Assembly (NCBI RefSeq): GCF_011764445.1
Contig: NZ_BLPG01000001.1
Location: 3,224,001 to 3,288,000 of the forward strand
DNA from: Phytohabitans rumicis
GTDB lineage: Bacteria > Actinomycetota > Actinomycetes > Mycobacteriales > Micromonosporaceae
Length of the DNA stretch: 64,000 nucleotides
Direction: 5' to 3'
A model generated the notes under the pieces. The model was not told where the DNA came from. It saw nothing but the letters and a program-made list of their open reading frames with translations, and searched no databases. Numbering within the stretch: position 1 is the first letter of the stretch; each line of letters starts with the position of its first letter. A program made the position numbers and the translations under genes. Positions 36,432 to 46,009 of the stretch are shown piece after piece.

Positions 36432-37609
36432 AGGCCGCCCGGCTCGGCCCGGCCGACCTGCTCCGGCTGGGGGCCGCGGGCCTGCATTCCCGGCCGCTGC
36501 GGGTCATCCTCTCCGCGCTGGGCATCGCGATCGGCATCGCCGCGATGCTCGCCGTGGTCGGCATCTCCACGTCCAGCCGGGCCGAACTGGAACGCACGCT
36601 GGAGCGCCTCGGCACCAACCTGCTCACCGTCGCGCCGGGCGAGACCGCGAGCGGGCAGGACGCGAAGCTGCCCGCGGAGTCGGTCGCGATGGTCGGCCGG
36701 ATCGCGCCGGTCGAGGCGGTCAGCGCGACGGCAGAGCTCGCCGCGTCGGTGTACCGCAACGACCACATCCCGCGCGGGCAGACCGGCAGCGTCGCCGTGC
36801 TGGCCGCCGAGCCGGGGTTGCTCGGCACCGTCGGCGGCGCCGTCCACAGCGGAGCGTGGCTGAACAACGCCACGGCGACGTACCCGGGGGTGGTGCTCGG
36901 CGCGACCGCCGCGCGCCGGCTCGACGTACCCGGGGTGGGCATGCGGGTGTGGCTGGGCGACGAGTGGTACTCCGTAGTCGGGATATTGGATCCAGTACCT
37001 TTGGCGCCGGAGCTGGACTCCGCGGCCCTCGTGGGATGGGCCTCCGCCACGTCCTATCTGGGCTTCGACGGGCACCCGACCACCGTCTACGTGCGGGTGC
37101 TGGAGAGCCAGGTGACGGCCGTACGGGACGTGCTCGGGCGTACCGCCAACCCGGGTGCGCCCAACGAGGTCCGCGTCTCCCGCCCCTCCGACGCGCTCGC
37201 CGCCAAGCAGGCCACCGACACCACGCTGCGCGGCCTGCTCCTCGGGCTGGGCGCGGTGGCCCTCCTCGTCGGCGGGGTCGGCGTCGCCAACACCATGGTC
37301 ATCTCGGTGCTGGAACGGCGTGGCGAGATCGGCCTACGCCGCTCCCTCGGCGCCACCCGGGGGCAGATCCGCGGGCAGTTCCTGGCCGAGGCGCTGCTGC
37401 TGTCCGCGCTGGGCGGTGCCGGCGGTACCGTGCTGGGCAGCGGCGTCACCAGCGCGTACGCCGCCTTCCAGGGCTGGCCCACGGTCGTACCCCCACTGGC
37501 GATGGCCGCCGGCCTCGGCGTGACGCTGGCGGTGGGCGTGGTGGCCGGCCTGTACCCCGCGATACGCGCCGCCCGACTCTCCCCGACGGAGGCCCTGTCG
37601 GCCAGTTGA
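36428..37609 (+). CDS. FtsX/MacB-like ABC permease
   Basis: A first membrane helix ([24 protein letters not shown]) is followed by a large extracytoplasmic MacB core domain. Three helices follow from about residue 265 ([45 protein letters not shown]..., the FtsX signature). It has 393 residues. With the two genes before it, it forms a mechanotransmission-type exporter; the cargo is unknown. The stop at 37607-37609 directly abuts the stop of the convergent MFS gene. Confidence 0.93.
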   Translation: MKAARLGPADLLRLGAAGLHSRPLRVILSALGIAIGIAAMLAVVGISTSSRAELERTLERLGTNLLTVAPGETASGQDAKLPAESVAMVGRIAPVEAVSATAELAASVYRNDHIPRGQTGSVAVLAAEPGLLGTVGGAVHSGAWLNNATATYPGVVLGATAARRLDVPGVGMRVWLGDEWYSVVGILDPVPLAPELDSAALVGWASATSYLGFDGHPTTVYVRVLESQVTAVRDVLGRTANPGAPNEVRVSRPSDALAAKQATDTTLRGLLLGLGAVALLVGGVGVANTMVISVLERRGEIGLRRSLGATRGQIRGQFLAEALLLSALGGAGGTVLGSGVTSAYAAFQGWPTVVPPLAMAAGLGVTLAVGVVAGLYPAIRAARLSPTEALSAS

Positions 37610-38845
37610 TCAGGGACGCTCCTCGACGGCGGGCACGGGAGCACGGCGCAGACCGCGGGTGGCCAGCGCCCAGCCGACGGCGTAGACCAGGGTTATCGCG
37701 CCGCAGCCCACGAGCAGGATCCGCTCGTCGACGTGGTCCACCAGAGTCGCCACGACGAGCTGGCTGACCGAGATCGTGAGGGTCGCCAGCATGAGGTCGG
37801 CGGCGAAGACGCGGCCGCGCAACCGGTCGGGCACCTCGCCCTGGAGCGCGAAGTTGGACAGGATCCAGTTGGTGCCGCCGGCGAAGTGCGCGGCGAAGAC
37901 GAGCGCCAGCACCAGCGGAAACCACGGTGCGACGGCCACGCCCATATAGGCCAGCCCGTACGCGGACATGGACAGCGCCAGGCCGGGCAGCAGCCAGGAG
38001 CGGTGGTTCAGCACGCGGCGCATCGTGAGCGGCCCGACCAGCGCCCCCGCGCCCCGTACGCCGAAGAGCAGCCCGGCACCCACCGCGCCCACCCCGAAGC
38101 GCCCCGCGAGCAAGGGAAAGACGGTGAGCACGCCGTTGCCCAGGCCGACCGCGGACTTGACCGTGACCAGCGCGAGCACGCGCGGCCGGTGCCCGATGTA
38201 GGCCAGCGACTCGCGGATCGCCGTCCAGGTCCGCGGCGCCGCCTCGGTGTGCTCCCGCGGGGCCTGCAGCGGGCGGCGGATCCGCCACTCCAGGCCCGCC
38301 GCCACCGCCAGCCCCACCGCGGCCACCCAGAAGCAGGTGTACGGGCTGAAGGCGGAGCTCAGCACGCCGCCGAGCGAGGCGCCGACCACCGCCATCGTGC
38401 CCCACGCCGAGCCGGAGGCCGCGTTGGCGGCGGGCAGGTCCACGGCGTCCACCACGTTGGGTAGCGCCGCCGTCGCGGCCGGCGAGTAGAACGACTTGGC
38501 CACGGCCAGCGCCCCGATCGCGCCCAACGCGATCCAGCCGGCGCCGGCACCCCGTACCCCTTGCAGGAGCAGCACCGCGAGCAGCGCGCCGATGTTGGCC
38601 CCGACCAGGATCTTCTTGCGGTCGATCCGGTCCGCGACCGTACCGGTGAGCGGGAGCAGCAGCGCGATCAGGCCGGTGTCGACGGCGAGCACCAGCCCGC
38701 CCCAGAGGCCGCTGCCGGTCAGCTCGGGGAGCAGGACCAGCAGCGGCACCATCACGAACCAGTCCGAGCCGAACACCACCAGCTCGGCCACGAAGAGGTT
38801 GCGGAAGTCCCGGTTATGAGTAAGGACCGAGAGGGGAGACGCCAC
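37610..38845 (-). CDS. MFS transporter (DHA3-like drug/solute efflux)
   Basis: About 411 residues with 12 predicted membrane helices. The N-terminal half includes FVAELVVFGSDWFVMVPLLVLLPELTGSGLWGGLVLAVDT and the loop 2-3 motif GTVADRIDRKKILVG, typical of MFS carriers. The C-terminal half has GGTNWILSNFALQGEVPDRLRGRVFA. The substrate is unknown. I choose GTG 38845, 23 bases after the RND stop. The frame stays open far upstream through the RND gene, but that part is shadow. It probably shares a transcript with the RND gene. Confidence 0.87.
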   Translation of the reverse strand: MASPLSVLTHNRDFRNLFVAELVVFGSDWFVMVPLLVLLPELTGSGLWGGLVLAVDTGLIALLLPLTGTVADRIDRKKILVGANIGALLAVLLLQGVRGAGAGWIALGAIGALAVAKSFYSPAATAALPNVVDAVDLPAANAASGSAWGTMAVVGASLGGVLSSAFSPYTCFWVAAVGLAVAAGLEWRIRRPLQAPREHTEAAPRTWTAIRESLAYIGHRPRVLALVTVKSAVGLGNGVLTVFPLLAGRFGVGAVGAGLLFGVRGAGALVGPLTMRRVLNHRSWLLPGLALSMSAYGLAYMGVAVAPWFPLVLALVFAAHFAGGTNWILSNFALQGEVPDRLRGRVFAADLMLATLTISVSQLVVATLVDHVDERILLVGCGAITLVYAVGWALATRGLRRAPVPAVEERP

Positions 38846-38868
38846 GTACGCGTACGTTACCTTGATCG

Positions 38869-41800
38869 CTAGGAAGAGGGCTTCTTGATCTTTGGTAGGC
38901 GGAGCACCTCGAACTGATCGGTGCCCTCGATCAACGCCGCCGACGGCCTCGACGGCGGCGGGGCGACGAGCGTCCCGTTGCCGTTCGGGACGCGCTGCGC
39001 CGACGCCGCGGTCGCCGGCATGGTGCGGCGGCCGTAGACCAGCATGTAGAGCGCCGGCACCAGCACGAGCGTCAACAGCGTGGAGCTGATCAGGCCGCCG
39101 ATGACCACGATCGCGAGCGGCTGCGAGATGAACCCGCCCTCGCCGGTCAGCCCGAGCGCCATCGGCAGCAACGCGAAGATCGTCGCGATCGCCGTCATGA
39201 GGATCGGCCGCAGGCGACGCCGGCCACCCTCGACCACCGCCTCCTGCACCGGCATGCCCTGCGCGCGGTACTGGTTGATCAGGTCCAGCAGCACGATCGC
39301 GTTGGTGACCACGATCCCGACCAGCATCAGGATGCCGATCAGTGCCGGTACGCCCATCGGCGTGCCCGTGATCAGCAGCAGGCTGATCGCCCCCGTCGCG
39401 GCGAACGGGATCGACACCAGCAGGATCGCCGGCTGCACGATGCTCCGGAAGGCCGCCACCATGATCAGGAAGACGATCGCGATCGCGGCGAGCACCGCCA
39501 GCCCGAGGTCGGCGAACGCCTCTCGCTGGTCCGCGCTGACGCCACCGATCTCGTAAGTCGCGCCGTCCGGCATGTCGAGCGCCGCCAGCTTCGCGGTCAG
39601 CGCCTCGGTCGCCGCGCCCACGTCCGACCCGGTCGCGGTGCCGGTGACCGTGGCGCTGCGCGCGCCGTCGATCCGGGTCACCTCTGCCGGGCCAGCCACC
39701 TCGGTCACGTCCGCGATGTCGTCGAGCTTGATCGCGCCGATCCGGAACGCCCTTAGCTCGTCCACCGTGGCCGGTGCACCGCTGGAGCGCAGGAGCACGT
39801 CGTGCTCGGCTCCGTCGAGGGCGACCTGGCCCATCGGCTGGCCGCGGAACGCCTGCCCCACGAGCTGGCCGACCCCGGCGTCGGACAGCCGGTACTTGGC
39901 CGCCGCCGCCCGGTCCACCACGACGTCGATCCGCGGCACGTCCGTGGCCAGGCTGCTGCTGACCTGGTCGACGTCCGGCGTGCCGCTCATGGCCTGCTGC
40001 ACCTGGTTGGTGGCCTGGGCGAGCGCGGCCGGGTCGCTGGCTTGCACCACGACCGCCAGCTCGTCGGACGTCGAGCCGGCGCCCACGGTGAGCTGACCGA
40101 TGCCGCTGAAGCCGTCCAGCTTCCGCCGCAGCGTGTCCTGCACCGCGCCGGCGTCCACGCCGTCCTTGACGGTGACCGAGAAGCTGGCGGTGGTTACCCC
40201 GCCACCCTCCCACGGCGCCCGGCCGCCCCCGGCCGTCACCTGATACGACTCGACCTCGCCGGTGTCGCCCAGCAGCCCCTCGACCGCGCGCGCCGCCTGG
40301 TCGGTGGCCGCCAGGCTGGTGCCGGCCGGCATCTCCTGGGTGATCGTGAAGGTGTCCTGGCCGGAGTCGTCGAGGAAGTTCGTGTCCAGCGCCCGGGACA
40401 GCCCGAACGTGCCGAAAAGCACCACCAGCCCGATGCCCACGGTGGCCCACCGCCGGCGCATGGCGAACCCGATCACCGGCAGGTAGGCGAGCTGCAGGAA
40501 GCTGGTCCGCTCCCGCTCGTCGGCCGCCTGCCGCAGGGACGCCTCGTCGCCCGCGCTGGTCGCCGACGACAGGAACCAGTACGCCAGCACCGGGATCACG
40601 GTCAGCGAGACGAGCAGCGACGCGAGCAGCGCCACCGTCACCGTGATCGCGAACGGCGCGAAGAGCTGCCCCACGAACCCGCCGACCAGCGCGATCGGGG
40701 CGAACACCGCCACCGTGGTCAGCGTCGACGCGGTCACCGCGCCGGCCACCTCCCGTACACCGTCGAGGATCGCCCGGCGCTTGTCACCGCCGTACCCCAG
40801 ATGTCTTTTGATGTTTTCCAAAACGACGATGGAATCGTCGACCACCCGGCCCACGGCGATGGTGAGTGCGCCGAGTGTGAGCAGGTTGAGCGAGTAGTCG
40901 CCGACCCACAGCGCGATCAGCGCCACCAGAACCGACAGCGGGATCGACACCGCGGTGACCAATGTGGAGCGCACCGAAAGCAGGAAGACCAGGATCACCA
41001 GCACGGCCATCAGCAGGCCCAGCAGGCCCTCGGTGGTCAGGCTGTCGATGGACTTTTCCACGAACGGCCCCTGGTCGAAGACCACGGTCAGGTCCGCGCC
41101 CGACTTCTTGCCGAGGTCGGCCAGCCTGTCGCGGATCTCGCGGGAAATCTCCACCGCGTTGCCGTCCGGCGCAGCGGTGACCGCGATGCCGAGGCTGTCG
41201 CTGCCGTTCGTGCGGGTGAATCCGGTCGGCGCGGCCAACTCTTCATCCACTGTGGCCACCGCGCCGAGCTTGACCGGCGCGACACCCGGCGTGGTCGACG
41301 TCAACCACAGCTCGCGAATGTCCTCGATGGACCCGATCGGCGTACCCACCTGGATGGTGCGGGTCCGGCCGTCAGCGGTCAACCCGCCGGCGGGGAGCGC
41401 GACGCCGTTCGCCTCCAGGGCCGTGGCGATGGCGCGCGTGTCCATCCGTGCGGCCGCGAGCTTCGCCGGGTCCGGCGAAATCACCACGACCTGATCGCGG
41501 GTCCCGGTCACCTCGACAGTGCGGACTCCGTCGATCGCTTCAAGCTCGGGTACGACGGTACGGGTCAACTGGTCGGCGAGATCCGTCTCCTCACCACCGT
41601 CGGTGCTGGCGGCGGCCAGGACGACGGCGGGCAGGTCATCGGTGCTGCCGGCGAAGACCTGCGGCTCCACGCCGGTGGGCAGCTGCGCCTCGACCCGGTT
41701 GAGCGACGTCTGCAACCGGTTGACGGCCGCGTCCAGGTCGGTGCCGAACTCGAACTCGACCTGCAGCGTCGCGGAGCCCTCCCGGGACGTGGAGGTCACC

Positions 41801-42039
41801 GTGGACAGACCCGGGATGCCCTGGATGCCGTTCTCGATCGGCTCGGTGACGCGCTGCTCGACGATCTCCGGTGCCGCGCCGGCGTACGGCACGACGACGA
41901 ATGCCGCCGGAAACTCCAGCGACGGAAGGAGTTGCTGCTTCAAAGAGGGGATGGCGAACGCCCCGAACACGGTGACGATCACCGCGGCGAGTGCGACCAG
42001 ACCGCGGTTGGCAAGGCTGAGTCTGGCGAACAAAGACAT
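38869..42039 (-). CDS. RND-family efflux permease (AcrB/HAE-like)
   Basis: The protein is large, with the duplicated RND topology: FARLSLANRGLVALAAVIVTVFGAFAIPSLKQQLLPSLEFP starts helix 1, and a first periplasmic-type loop with the porter subdomain follows. Then come helices 2-6 including LTLGALTIAVGRVVDDSIVVLENI (the Asp-Asp proton relay), a second large loop, and helices 8-12 including LIGILMLVGIVVTNAIVLLDLI. It has about 1056 residues from ATG 42039, with AGGAG ten bases upstream; GTG 42051 is less likely. No membrane-fusion or outer channel gene is adjacent. Pumps of this type occur alone in Gram-positives. Confidence 0.93.
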   Translation of the reverse strand: MSLFARLSLANRGLVALAAVIVTVFGAFAIPSLKQQLLPSLEFPAAFVVVPYAGAAPEIVEQRVTEPIENGIQGIPGLSTVTSTSREGSATLQVEFEFGTDLDAAVNRLQTSLNRVEAQLPTGVEPQVFAGSTDDLPAVVLAAASTDGGEETDLADQLTRTVVPELEAIDGVRTVEVTGTRDQVVVISPDPAKLAAARMDTRAIATALEANGVALPAGGLTADGRTRTIQVGTPIGSIEDIRELWLTSTTPGVAPVKLGAVATVDEELAAPTGFTRTNGSDSLGIAVTAAPDGNAVEISREIRDRLADLGKKSGADLTVVFDQGPFVEKSIDSLTTEGLLGLLMAVLVILVFLLSVRSTLVTAVSIPLSVLVALIALWVGDYSLNLLTLGALTIAVGRVVDDSIVVLENIKRHLGYGGDKRRAILDGVREVAGAVTASTLTTVAVFAPIALVGGFVGQLFAPFAITVTVALLASLLVSLTVIPVLAYWFLSSATSAGDEASLRQAADERERTSFLQLAYLPVIGFAMRRRWATVGIGLVVLFGTFGLSRALDTNFLDDSGQDTFTITQEMPAGTSLAATDQAARAVEGLLGDTGEVESYQVTAGGGRAPWEGGGVTTASFSVTVKDGVDAGAVQDTLRRKLDGFSGIGQLTVGAGSTSDELAVVVQASDPAALAQATNQVQQAMSGTPDVDQVSSSLATDVPRIDVVVDRAAAAKYRLSDAGVGQLVGQAFRGQPMGQVALDGAEHDVLLRSSGAPATVDELRAFRIGAIKLDDIADVTEVAGPAEVTRIDGARSATVTGTATGSDVGAATEALTAKLAALDMPDGATYEIGGVSADQREAFADLGLAVLAAIAIVFLIMVAAFRSIVQPAILLVSIPFAATGAISLLLITGTPMGVPALIGILMLVGIVVTNAIVLLDLINQYRAQGMPVQEAVVEGGRRRLRPILMTAIATIFALLPMALGLTGEGGFISQPLAIVVIGGLISSTLLTLVLVPALYMLVYGRRTMPATAASAQRVPNGNGTLVAPPPSRPSAALIEGTDQFEVLRLPKIKKPSS

Positions 42040-42051
42040 GTTCGAGCTCAC

Positions 42052-42222
42052 TCCTGGGGGTGGGTGCGCGGGAGGATGCGGCGACTCACGATAGCGGTCC
42101 CCGGCTCGCCACGGGCTAGGACGTCCGTCCCGGTAGTTGGGTATGACCGGGTGGGGATCACACCTAACCGGGAGAGTGGGGCATCCTGGACGTGACTATC
42201 GCGGGTAAGACGGGAGAGCGCC
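42052..42222. promoter_or_regulatory. Divergent region between the RND pump and thrC
   Basis: These roughly 170 bases must hold promoters for the leftward efflux genes and for rightward thrC. The thrC start at 42223 has GACGGGAGAG as ribosome-binding site. I see no convincing -35/-10 pair, riboswitch or attenuator, so only the location is supported. Confidence 0.4.
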
Positions 42223-43272
42223 ATGTGGCGGGGCCTTATCGAGCAGTACCGGGAGCGGTTGCCGGTCACGCAAGCCACCCCGGTGATCACCTTGCACGAG
42301 GGCAACACGCCGCTCGTACCGGCTCCGGTGCTGTCGTCCCGGCTGGGCTGCGACGTCTACCTGAAGGTGGAGGGGGCCAACCCGACCGGCTCGTTCAAGG
42401 ACCGCGGCATGACGGTGGCCGTGTCCAAGGCGGCCGAGACGGGTGCCAAGGCGATCATCTGCGCCTCCACGGGCAACACGTCCGCGTCCGCGGCGGCGTA
42501 CGCGGCCCGCGCCGGGCTCACCTGCGCGGTGCTGGTGCCCCAGGGCAAGATCGCGCTCGGCAAGCTCGCCCAGGCGCTCGTGCACGGCGCCCGGCTCCTG
42601 CAGGTCAGCGGCAACTTCGACGACTGCCTCGCGCTCGCCTCCAAGCTCTCGCTCGACTACCCGGTCGCGCTGGTCAACTCGGTCAACATCGACCGCATCC
42701 ACGGCCAGAAGACCGCCTCGTTCGAGATCGTCGAGGCGCTCGGCGACGCCCCCGACATCCACTGCCTGCCGGTCGGCAACGCCGGCAACATCACCGCGTA
42801 CTGGCTGGGCTACCAGGAGGACTTCGCCGCCGGCAACGCCACCCGCAAGCCCAAGATGTACGGCTTCCAGGCGTCCGGCGCCGCCCCGATCGTCAACGGC
42901 GAGGCGGTCCGCGAGCCGTCCACGATCGCCACCGCCATCCGGATCGGCAACCCGGCGAGCTGGACCAAGGCGATCGACGCCCGCGACGCGTCCGGCGGAC
43001 TGATCGCCGCCGTGACCGACCGGCAGATCCTCGCCGCGTACCGGCTGCTGGCCCGCGAGGTGGGCGTCTTCGTCGAGCTGGCGAGCGCGGCGAGCGTGGC
43101 CGGCCTGCTCCAGGAGGCCGAGGCCGGGCGGGTGCCGCGCGGCTCCACGATCGTCTGCACGGTTACCGGGCATGGGCTTAAAGACCCTGAGTGGGCTATC
43201 TCCACCGCCCCGTCGCCCACCACCATCCAGCTCGACGTGCTAGCCGCCGCCCGCGCGCTAGACCTCGCCTAA
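42223..43272 (+). CDS. thrC: Threonine synthase
   Basis: PLP enzyme that converts O-phosphohomoserine to threonine. It has [17 protein letters not shown], the lysine motif [11 protein letters not shown] (Lys59), [18 protein letters not shown] and the phosphate loop [13 protein letters not shown]. At 349 residues it is the short actinobacterial form. It faces hom head-to-head at the 3' ends, whereas in most relatives hom-thrC-thrB run in one direction. The two stops are separated only by the 26-bp hairpin. An independent promoter is required. Confidence 0.95.
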   Translation: MWRGLIEQYRERLPVTQATPVITLHEGNTPLVPAPVLSSRLGCDVYLKVEGANPTGSFKDRGMTVAVSKAAETGAKAIICASTGNTSASAAAYAARAGLTCAVLVPQGKIALGKLAQALVHGARLLQVSGNFDDCLALASKLSLDYPVALVNSVNIDRIHGQKTASFEIVEALGDAPDIHCLPVGNAGNITAYWLGYQEDFAAGNATRKPKMYGFQASGAAPIVNGEAVREPSTIATAIRIGNPASWTKAIDARDASGGLIAAVTDRQILAAYRLLAREVGVFVELASAASVAGLLQEAEAGRVPRGSTIVCTVTGHGLKDPEWAISTAPSPTTIQLDVLAAARALDLA

Positions 43273-43332
43273 GTGCAAGGAAGGGCCCCTTGTTATCGCT
43301 TTTTGCATAACAAGGGGCCCTTCCTTGCACTT
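43271..43332. terminator. 26-bp perfect hairpin between convergent thrC and hom
   Basis: The arm 43271-43296 (AAGTGCAAGGAAGGGCCCCT, then TGTTAT) is exactly complementary to 43307-43332, around the 10-base loop CGCTTTTTGC. The thrC stop codon overlaps the left arm, and the hom stop lies 6 bases beyond the right arm. This is a bidirectional terminator by position. Stem and loop lengths resemble the GGDEF/prfA hairpin, although the sequence differs. Confidence 0.75.
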
Positions 43333-43338
43333 GTAGCG

Positions 43339-44625
43339 CTAAACGGCACCCTCCACGCGGAGCACGCTCGCGATCGCGCGGACCACGTCGAGCGCTTGCA
43401 GCTCGCGCACCGTCGCCGCGAGCGCCGCGTCCGGGGCGCCGTGCGTGACGATCACCAGCACCGCCTCGTCGCCGCGCCCGGACTGGCGCACCGTCGCGAT
43501 CGACACGTCGTGCTTGGCGAAGACGCCCGCCACCGCGGCCAGTACGCCGGCGCGGTCGGCCACGTCGAGGCTGATGTGGTAGCGGGTGACCGCCTCGCCC
43601 ATGGGCCGGATCGGCAGGTCGGCGTACGCGGACTCGCTCGCGGCGCGTACCCCGGCTAGGCGGTTGCGCCCGACGGCGACGATGTCGCCGAGGACGGCGC
43701 TGGCGGTGGGTGCGCCGCCCGCGCCCCGGCCGTAGAACATGAGCTGCCCCGCGGCCTCGGCCTCGACGAAGACCGCGTTGAACGCGTCGCCCACGCTGGC
43801 CAGCGGGTGCGACCGCGGGATCATGGCCGGGTGCACCCGCACGCTCACCGAGCCGGCGATCTGGGAGGCGATGCACAGCAGCTTGATCGTGCAGCCCATC
43901 TCCTTGGCGCTCGCCACGTCGGCGGCGGTGACCTCGGTGATGCCCTCGCGGTAGACGTCGGCGGCGCTCACCCGGCTGTGGAACGCCAGCGACGCGAGGA
44001 TCGCCGCCTTGGCCGCCGCGTCGAAGCCCTCGACGTCGGCGGTGGGGTCGGCCTCGGCGTACCCGAGCGCGGTGGCCTCCTCCAGCGCCTCGGTGAACCC
44101 GGCGCCGGTCGCGTCCATGGCCGACAGGATGAAGTTGGTGGTGCCGTTGACGATGCCCGTGACCCGTGTGATCCGGTCTCCGTGCAGCGACTCGCGCAGC
44201 GGGCGCAGCAGCGGGATCGCGCCGGCGACCGACGCCTCGTAGTAGAGGTCGGCGCCGCCCTCGGTGGCCGCGTCGTGCAGCGTGCCGCCGTCCTCGGCGA
44301 GCAGCGCCTTGTTGGCGGTCACCACGCTCTTGCCGCGCTTGAGCGCCTCGACCAGCCACGTACGCGCCGGCTCGATGCCGCCGACCACCTCGACCACCAC
44401 GTCGACGTCGTCGCGCTTGACCAGGCCGAGCGCGTCGGTCGTGAAGAGCGCGGGGTCGACGGGCAGGTCGCCGCGGTCGCGCCCGGACCGCCGTACGGCG
44501 ATGCCGGCCAACTCCACCGGTGCGCCGATCCGGGCGGTGAGGTCGCTGGCCTGCTCGTGCAGCAGGCGCACTACCTCGGAGCCCACTGTGCCGCAGCCGA
44601 GCAGCGCCAGGCGAAGAGACTTCAT
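43339..44625 (-). CDS. hom: Homoserine dehydrogenase
   Basis: Reduces aspartate semialdehyde to homoserine at the branch to threonine and methionine. The NAD(P) site is LRLALLGCGTVGSEVVRLL, followed by VTANKALLAEDG. The catalytic core is GIVNGTTNFILSAM, with LGYAEADPTADVEGFDAAAKAAILASLAF. A C-terminal ACT domain (ISLDVADRAGVLAAVAGVFAKHDVSIATVRQ) allows feedback by threonine. The length of 428 is normal. Its ATG overlaps the lysA stop (ATGA), so expression is coupled to lysA. Confidence 0.97.
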   Translation of the reverse strand: MKSLRLALLGCGTVGSEVVRLLHEQASDLTARIGAPVELAGIAVRRSGRDRGDLPVDPALFTTDALGLVKRDDVDVVVEVVGGIEPARTWLVEALKRGKSVVTANKALLAEDGGTLHDAATEGGADLYYEASVAGAIPLLRPLRESLHGDRITRVTGIVNGTTNFILSAMDATGAGFTEALEEATALGYAEADPTADVEGFDAAAKAAILASLAFHSRVSAADVYREGITEVTAADVASAKEMGCTIKLLCIASQIAGSVSVRVHPAMIPRSHPLASVGDAFNAVFVEAEAAGQLMFYGRGAGGAPTASAVLGDIVAVGRNRLAGVRAASESAYADLPIRPMGEAVTRYHISLDVADRAGVLAAVAGVFAKHDVSIATVRQSGRGDEAVLVIVTHGAPDAALAATVRELQALDVVRAIASVLRVEGAV

Positions 44626-46007
44626 CCCACATCCAATGCCAAGAGGTCGTCCTCGGTTTCCCGCCGGACGATCACCCGCGCCCGTCCGTCACGGACCGCG
44701 ACCACCGGTGGTCGAGGCACGTGGTTGTAGTTGCTCGCCATGCTCCGGCAGTACGCGCCCGTGCCGGGCACGGCAAGAAGATCTCCGGGCTGCACGTCGG
44801 CGGGCAGGAATTCATCCTTCACGACCACGTCCCCAGACTCGCAATGTTTTCCCACCACCCGGGCGAGAATCGGTGGCGCGGACGAGGCGCGGGAGGCCAC
44901 CGTGGCGGAGTACGACGCGTCGTAGAGCGCGGTCCGGATGTTGTCGCTCATGCCGCCGTCGACGCTCACGTACGTCCGGATGCCGTCGACGTCCTTGACC
45001 GTGCCCACCTCGTACAGGGTGAAGACGGCCGGCCCGACGATCGCCCGGCCCGGCTCGATGGACAGCCGGGGCACCTCCAGCCGCTGCGTCTCGCACTCGT
45101 CAGAAACGATCTTGTCGATCCGCTTGGCCAGGTCGGACGGCGCCGACGGGTCGTCCTGCGTCGTGTACGCGATGCCGAAGCCGCCGCCGAGGTCCAGCTC
45201 GGGCAGCTCGACCCCGCGCGCGTCGCGGATCTGCGCCTGGAGCCCCAGTACGCGCCGCGCCGACACCTCGAAGCCGCTCGTGTCGAAGATCTGCGAACCG
45301 ATGTGCGAGTGCAGCCCGCGCAGATCCAGCACGTCCTCGTCGATGATCTTCAGGGCGGCGTCCAGGGCCGCCCCGCCCGCCAGCGAGAACCCGAACTTCT
45401 GGTCCTCGTGCGCGGTCGCGATGAACTCGTGGGTGTGCGCCTCGACGCCGACCGTCACCCTTATGAGGACTTTTTGAGAAACCCCCAGGGAGCGCACGAT
45501 CGCGGACAGCCGGTCGATCTCCTGGAACGAGTCGACGATGATCCGCCCCACCCCGGCCTCGACCGCCCGGGTCAGCTCGTCGACGGACTTGTTGTTGCCG
45601 TGGAAGCCGATCCGCTCCGCCGGCATCCCCGCCGACAGCGCCACCCGCAGCTCGCCGCCGGAGCACACATCGAGGTGCAGCCCCTCCTCGGCGATGATCC
45701 GCACGACCGCCTTGGACAGGAACGCCTTGCCCGCGTAGTACACGTCGCATCCGGCGAAGGCGGACAGGAAGTCGCGGCACCGGGCGCGCATGTCGCCCTC
45801 GTCGAGCACGTACGCCGGCGTACCAAACTCTGCCGCCACGGCGGTGACGCTGAGGTCGCCGACGGCGAGCGCGCCGTCGGCGGCTCGCGCGACGCCCTCC
45901 GGCCACAGGTGCGGCACGAGCGCGTTGACGTCTTCGGGGGTACGCAGCCAGCCCGGCCCCCGGCTACCCAGTTCGCCGTGCAGCGCGCCCGCTTCATGAG
46001 CACGCAC
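44622..46007 (-). CDS. lysA: Diaminopimelate decarboxylase
   Basis: Last step of lysine synthesis, also controlling the meso-DAP available for peptidoglycan. It is a fold-III PLP enzyme with YYAGKAFLSKAVVRI (Schiff-base lysine), CSGGELRVAL, HGNNKSVDEL, GLHSHIGSQI, LDLGGGFGIAY and VKHCESGD. At 461 residues it has a short N-terminal extension. GTG 46007 is preceded by GAGAGG within the argS tail. It lies 2 bases after argS and overlaps hom by 4, so argS-lysA-hom form one operon. Confidence 0.97.
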   Translation of the reverse strand: MRAHEAGALHGELGSRGPGWLRTPEDVNALVPHLWPEGVARAADGALAVGDLSVTAVAAEFGTPAYVLDEGDMRARCRDFLSAFAGCDVYYAGKAFLSKAVVRIIAEEGLHLDVCSGGELRVALSAGMPAERIGFHGNNKSVDELTRAVEAGVGRIIVDSFQEIDRLSAIVRSLGVSQKVLIRVTVGVEAHTHEFIATAHEDQKFGFSLAGGAALDAALKIIDEDVLDLRGLHSHIGSQIFDTSGFEVSARRVLGLQAQIRDARGVELPELDLGGGFGIAYTTQDDPSAPSDLAKRIDKIVSDECETQRLEVPRLSIEPGRAIVGPAVFTLYEVGTVKDVDGIRTYVSVDGGMSDNIRTALYDASYSATVASRASSAPPILARVVGKHCESGDVVVKDEFLPADVQPGDLLAVPGTGAYCRSMASNYNHVPRPPVVAVRDGRARVIVRRETEDDLLALDVG

Positions 46008-46009
46008 GC

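Noticed and set aside
38846-40450. Upstream extension of the MFS frame to 946 residues
   Set aside because: The extension lies in a shifted frame of the RND gene and has only low-complexity Arg/Gly sequence.
42052-42222. Riboswitch or threonine attenuator upstream of thrC
   Set aside because: No leader peptide rich in Thr/Ile codons and no recognisable riboswitch core were found.
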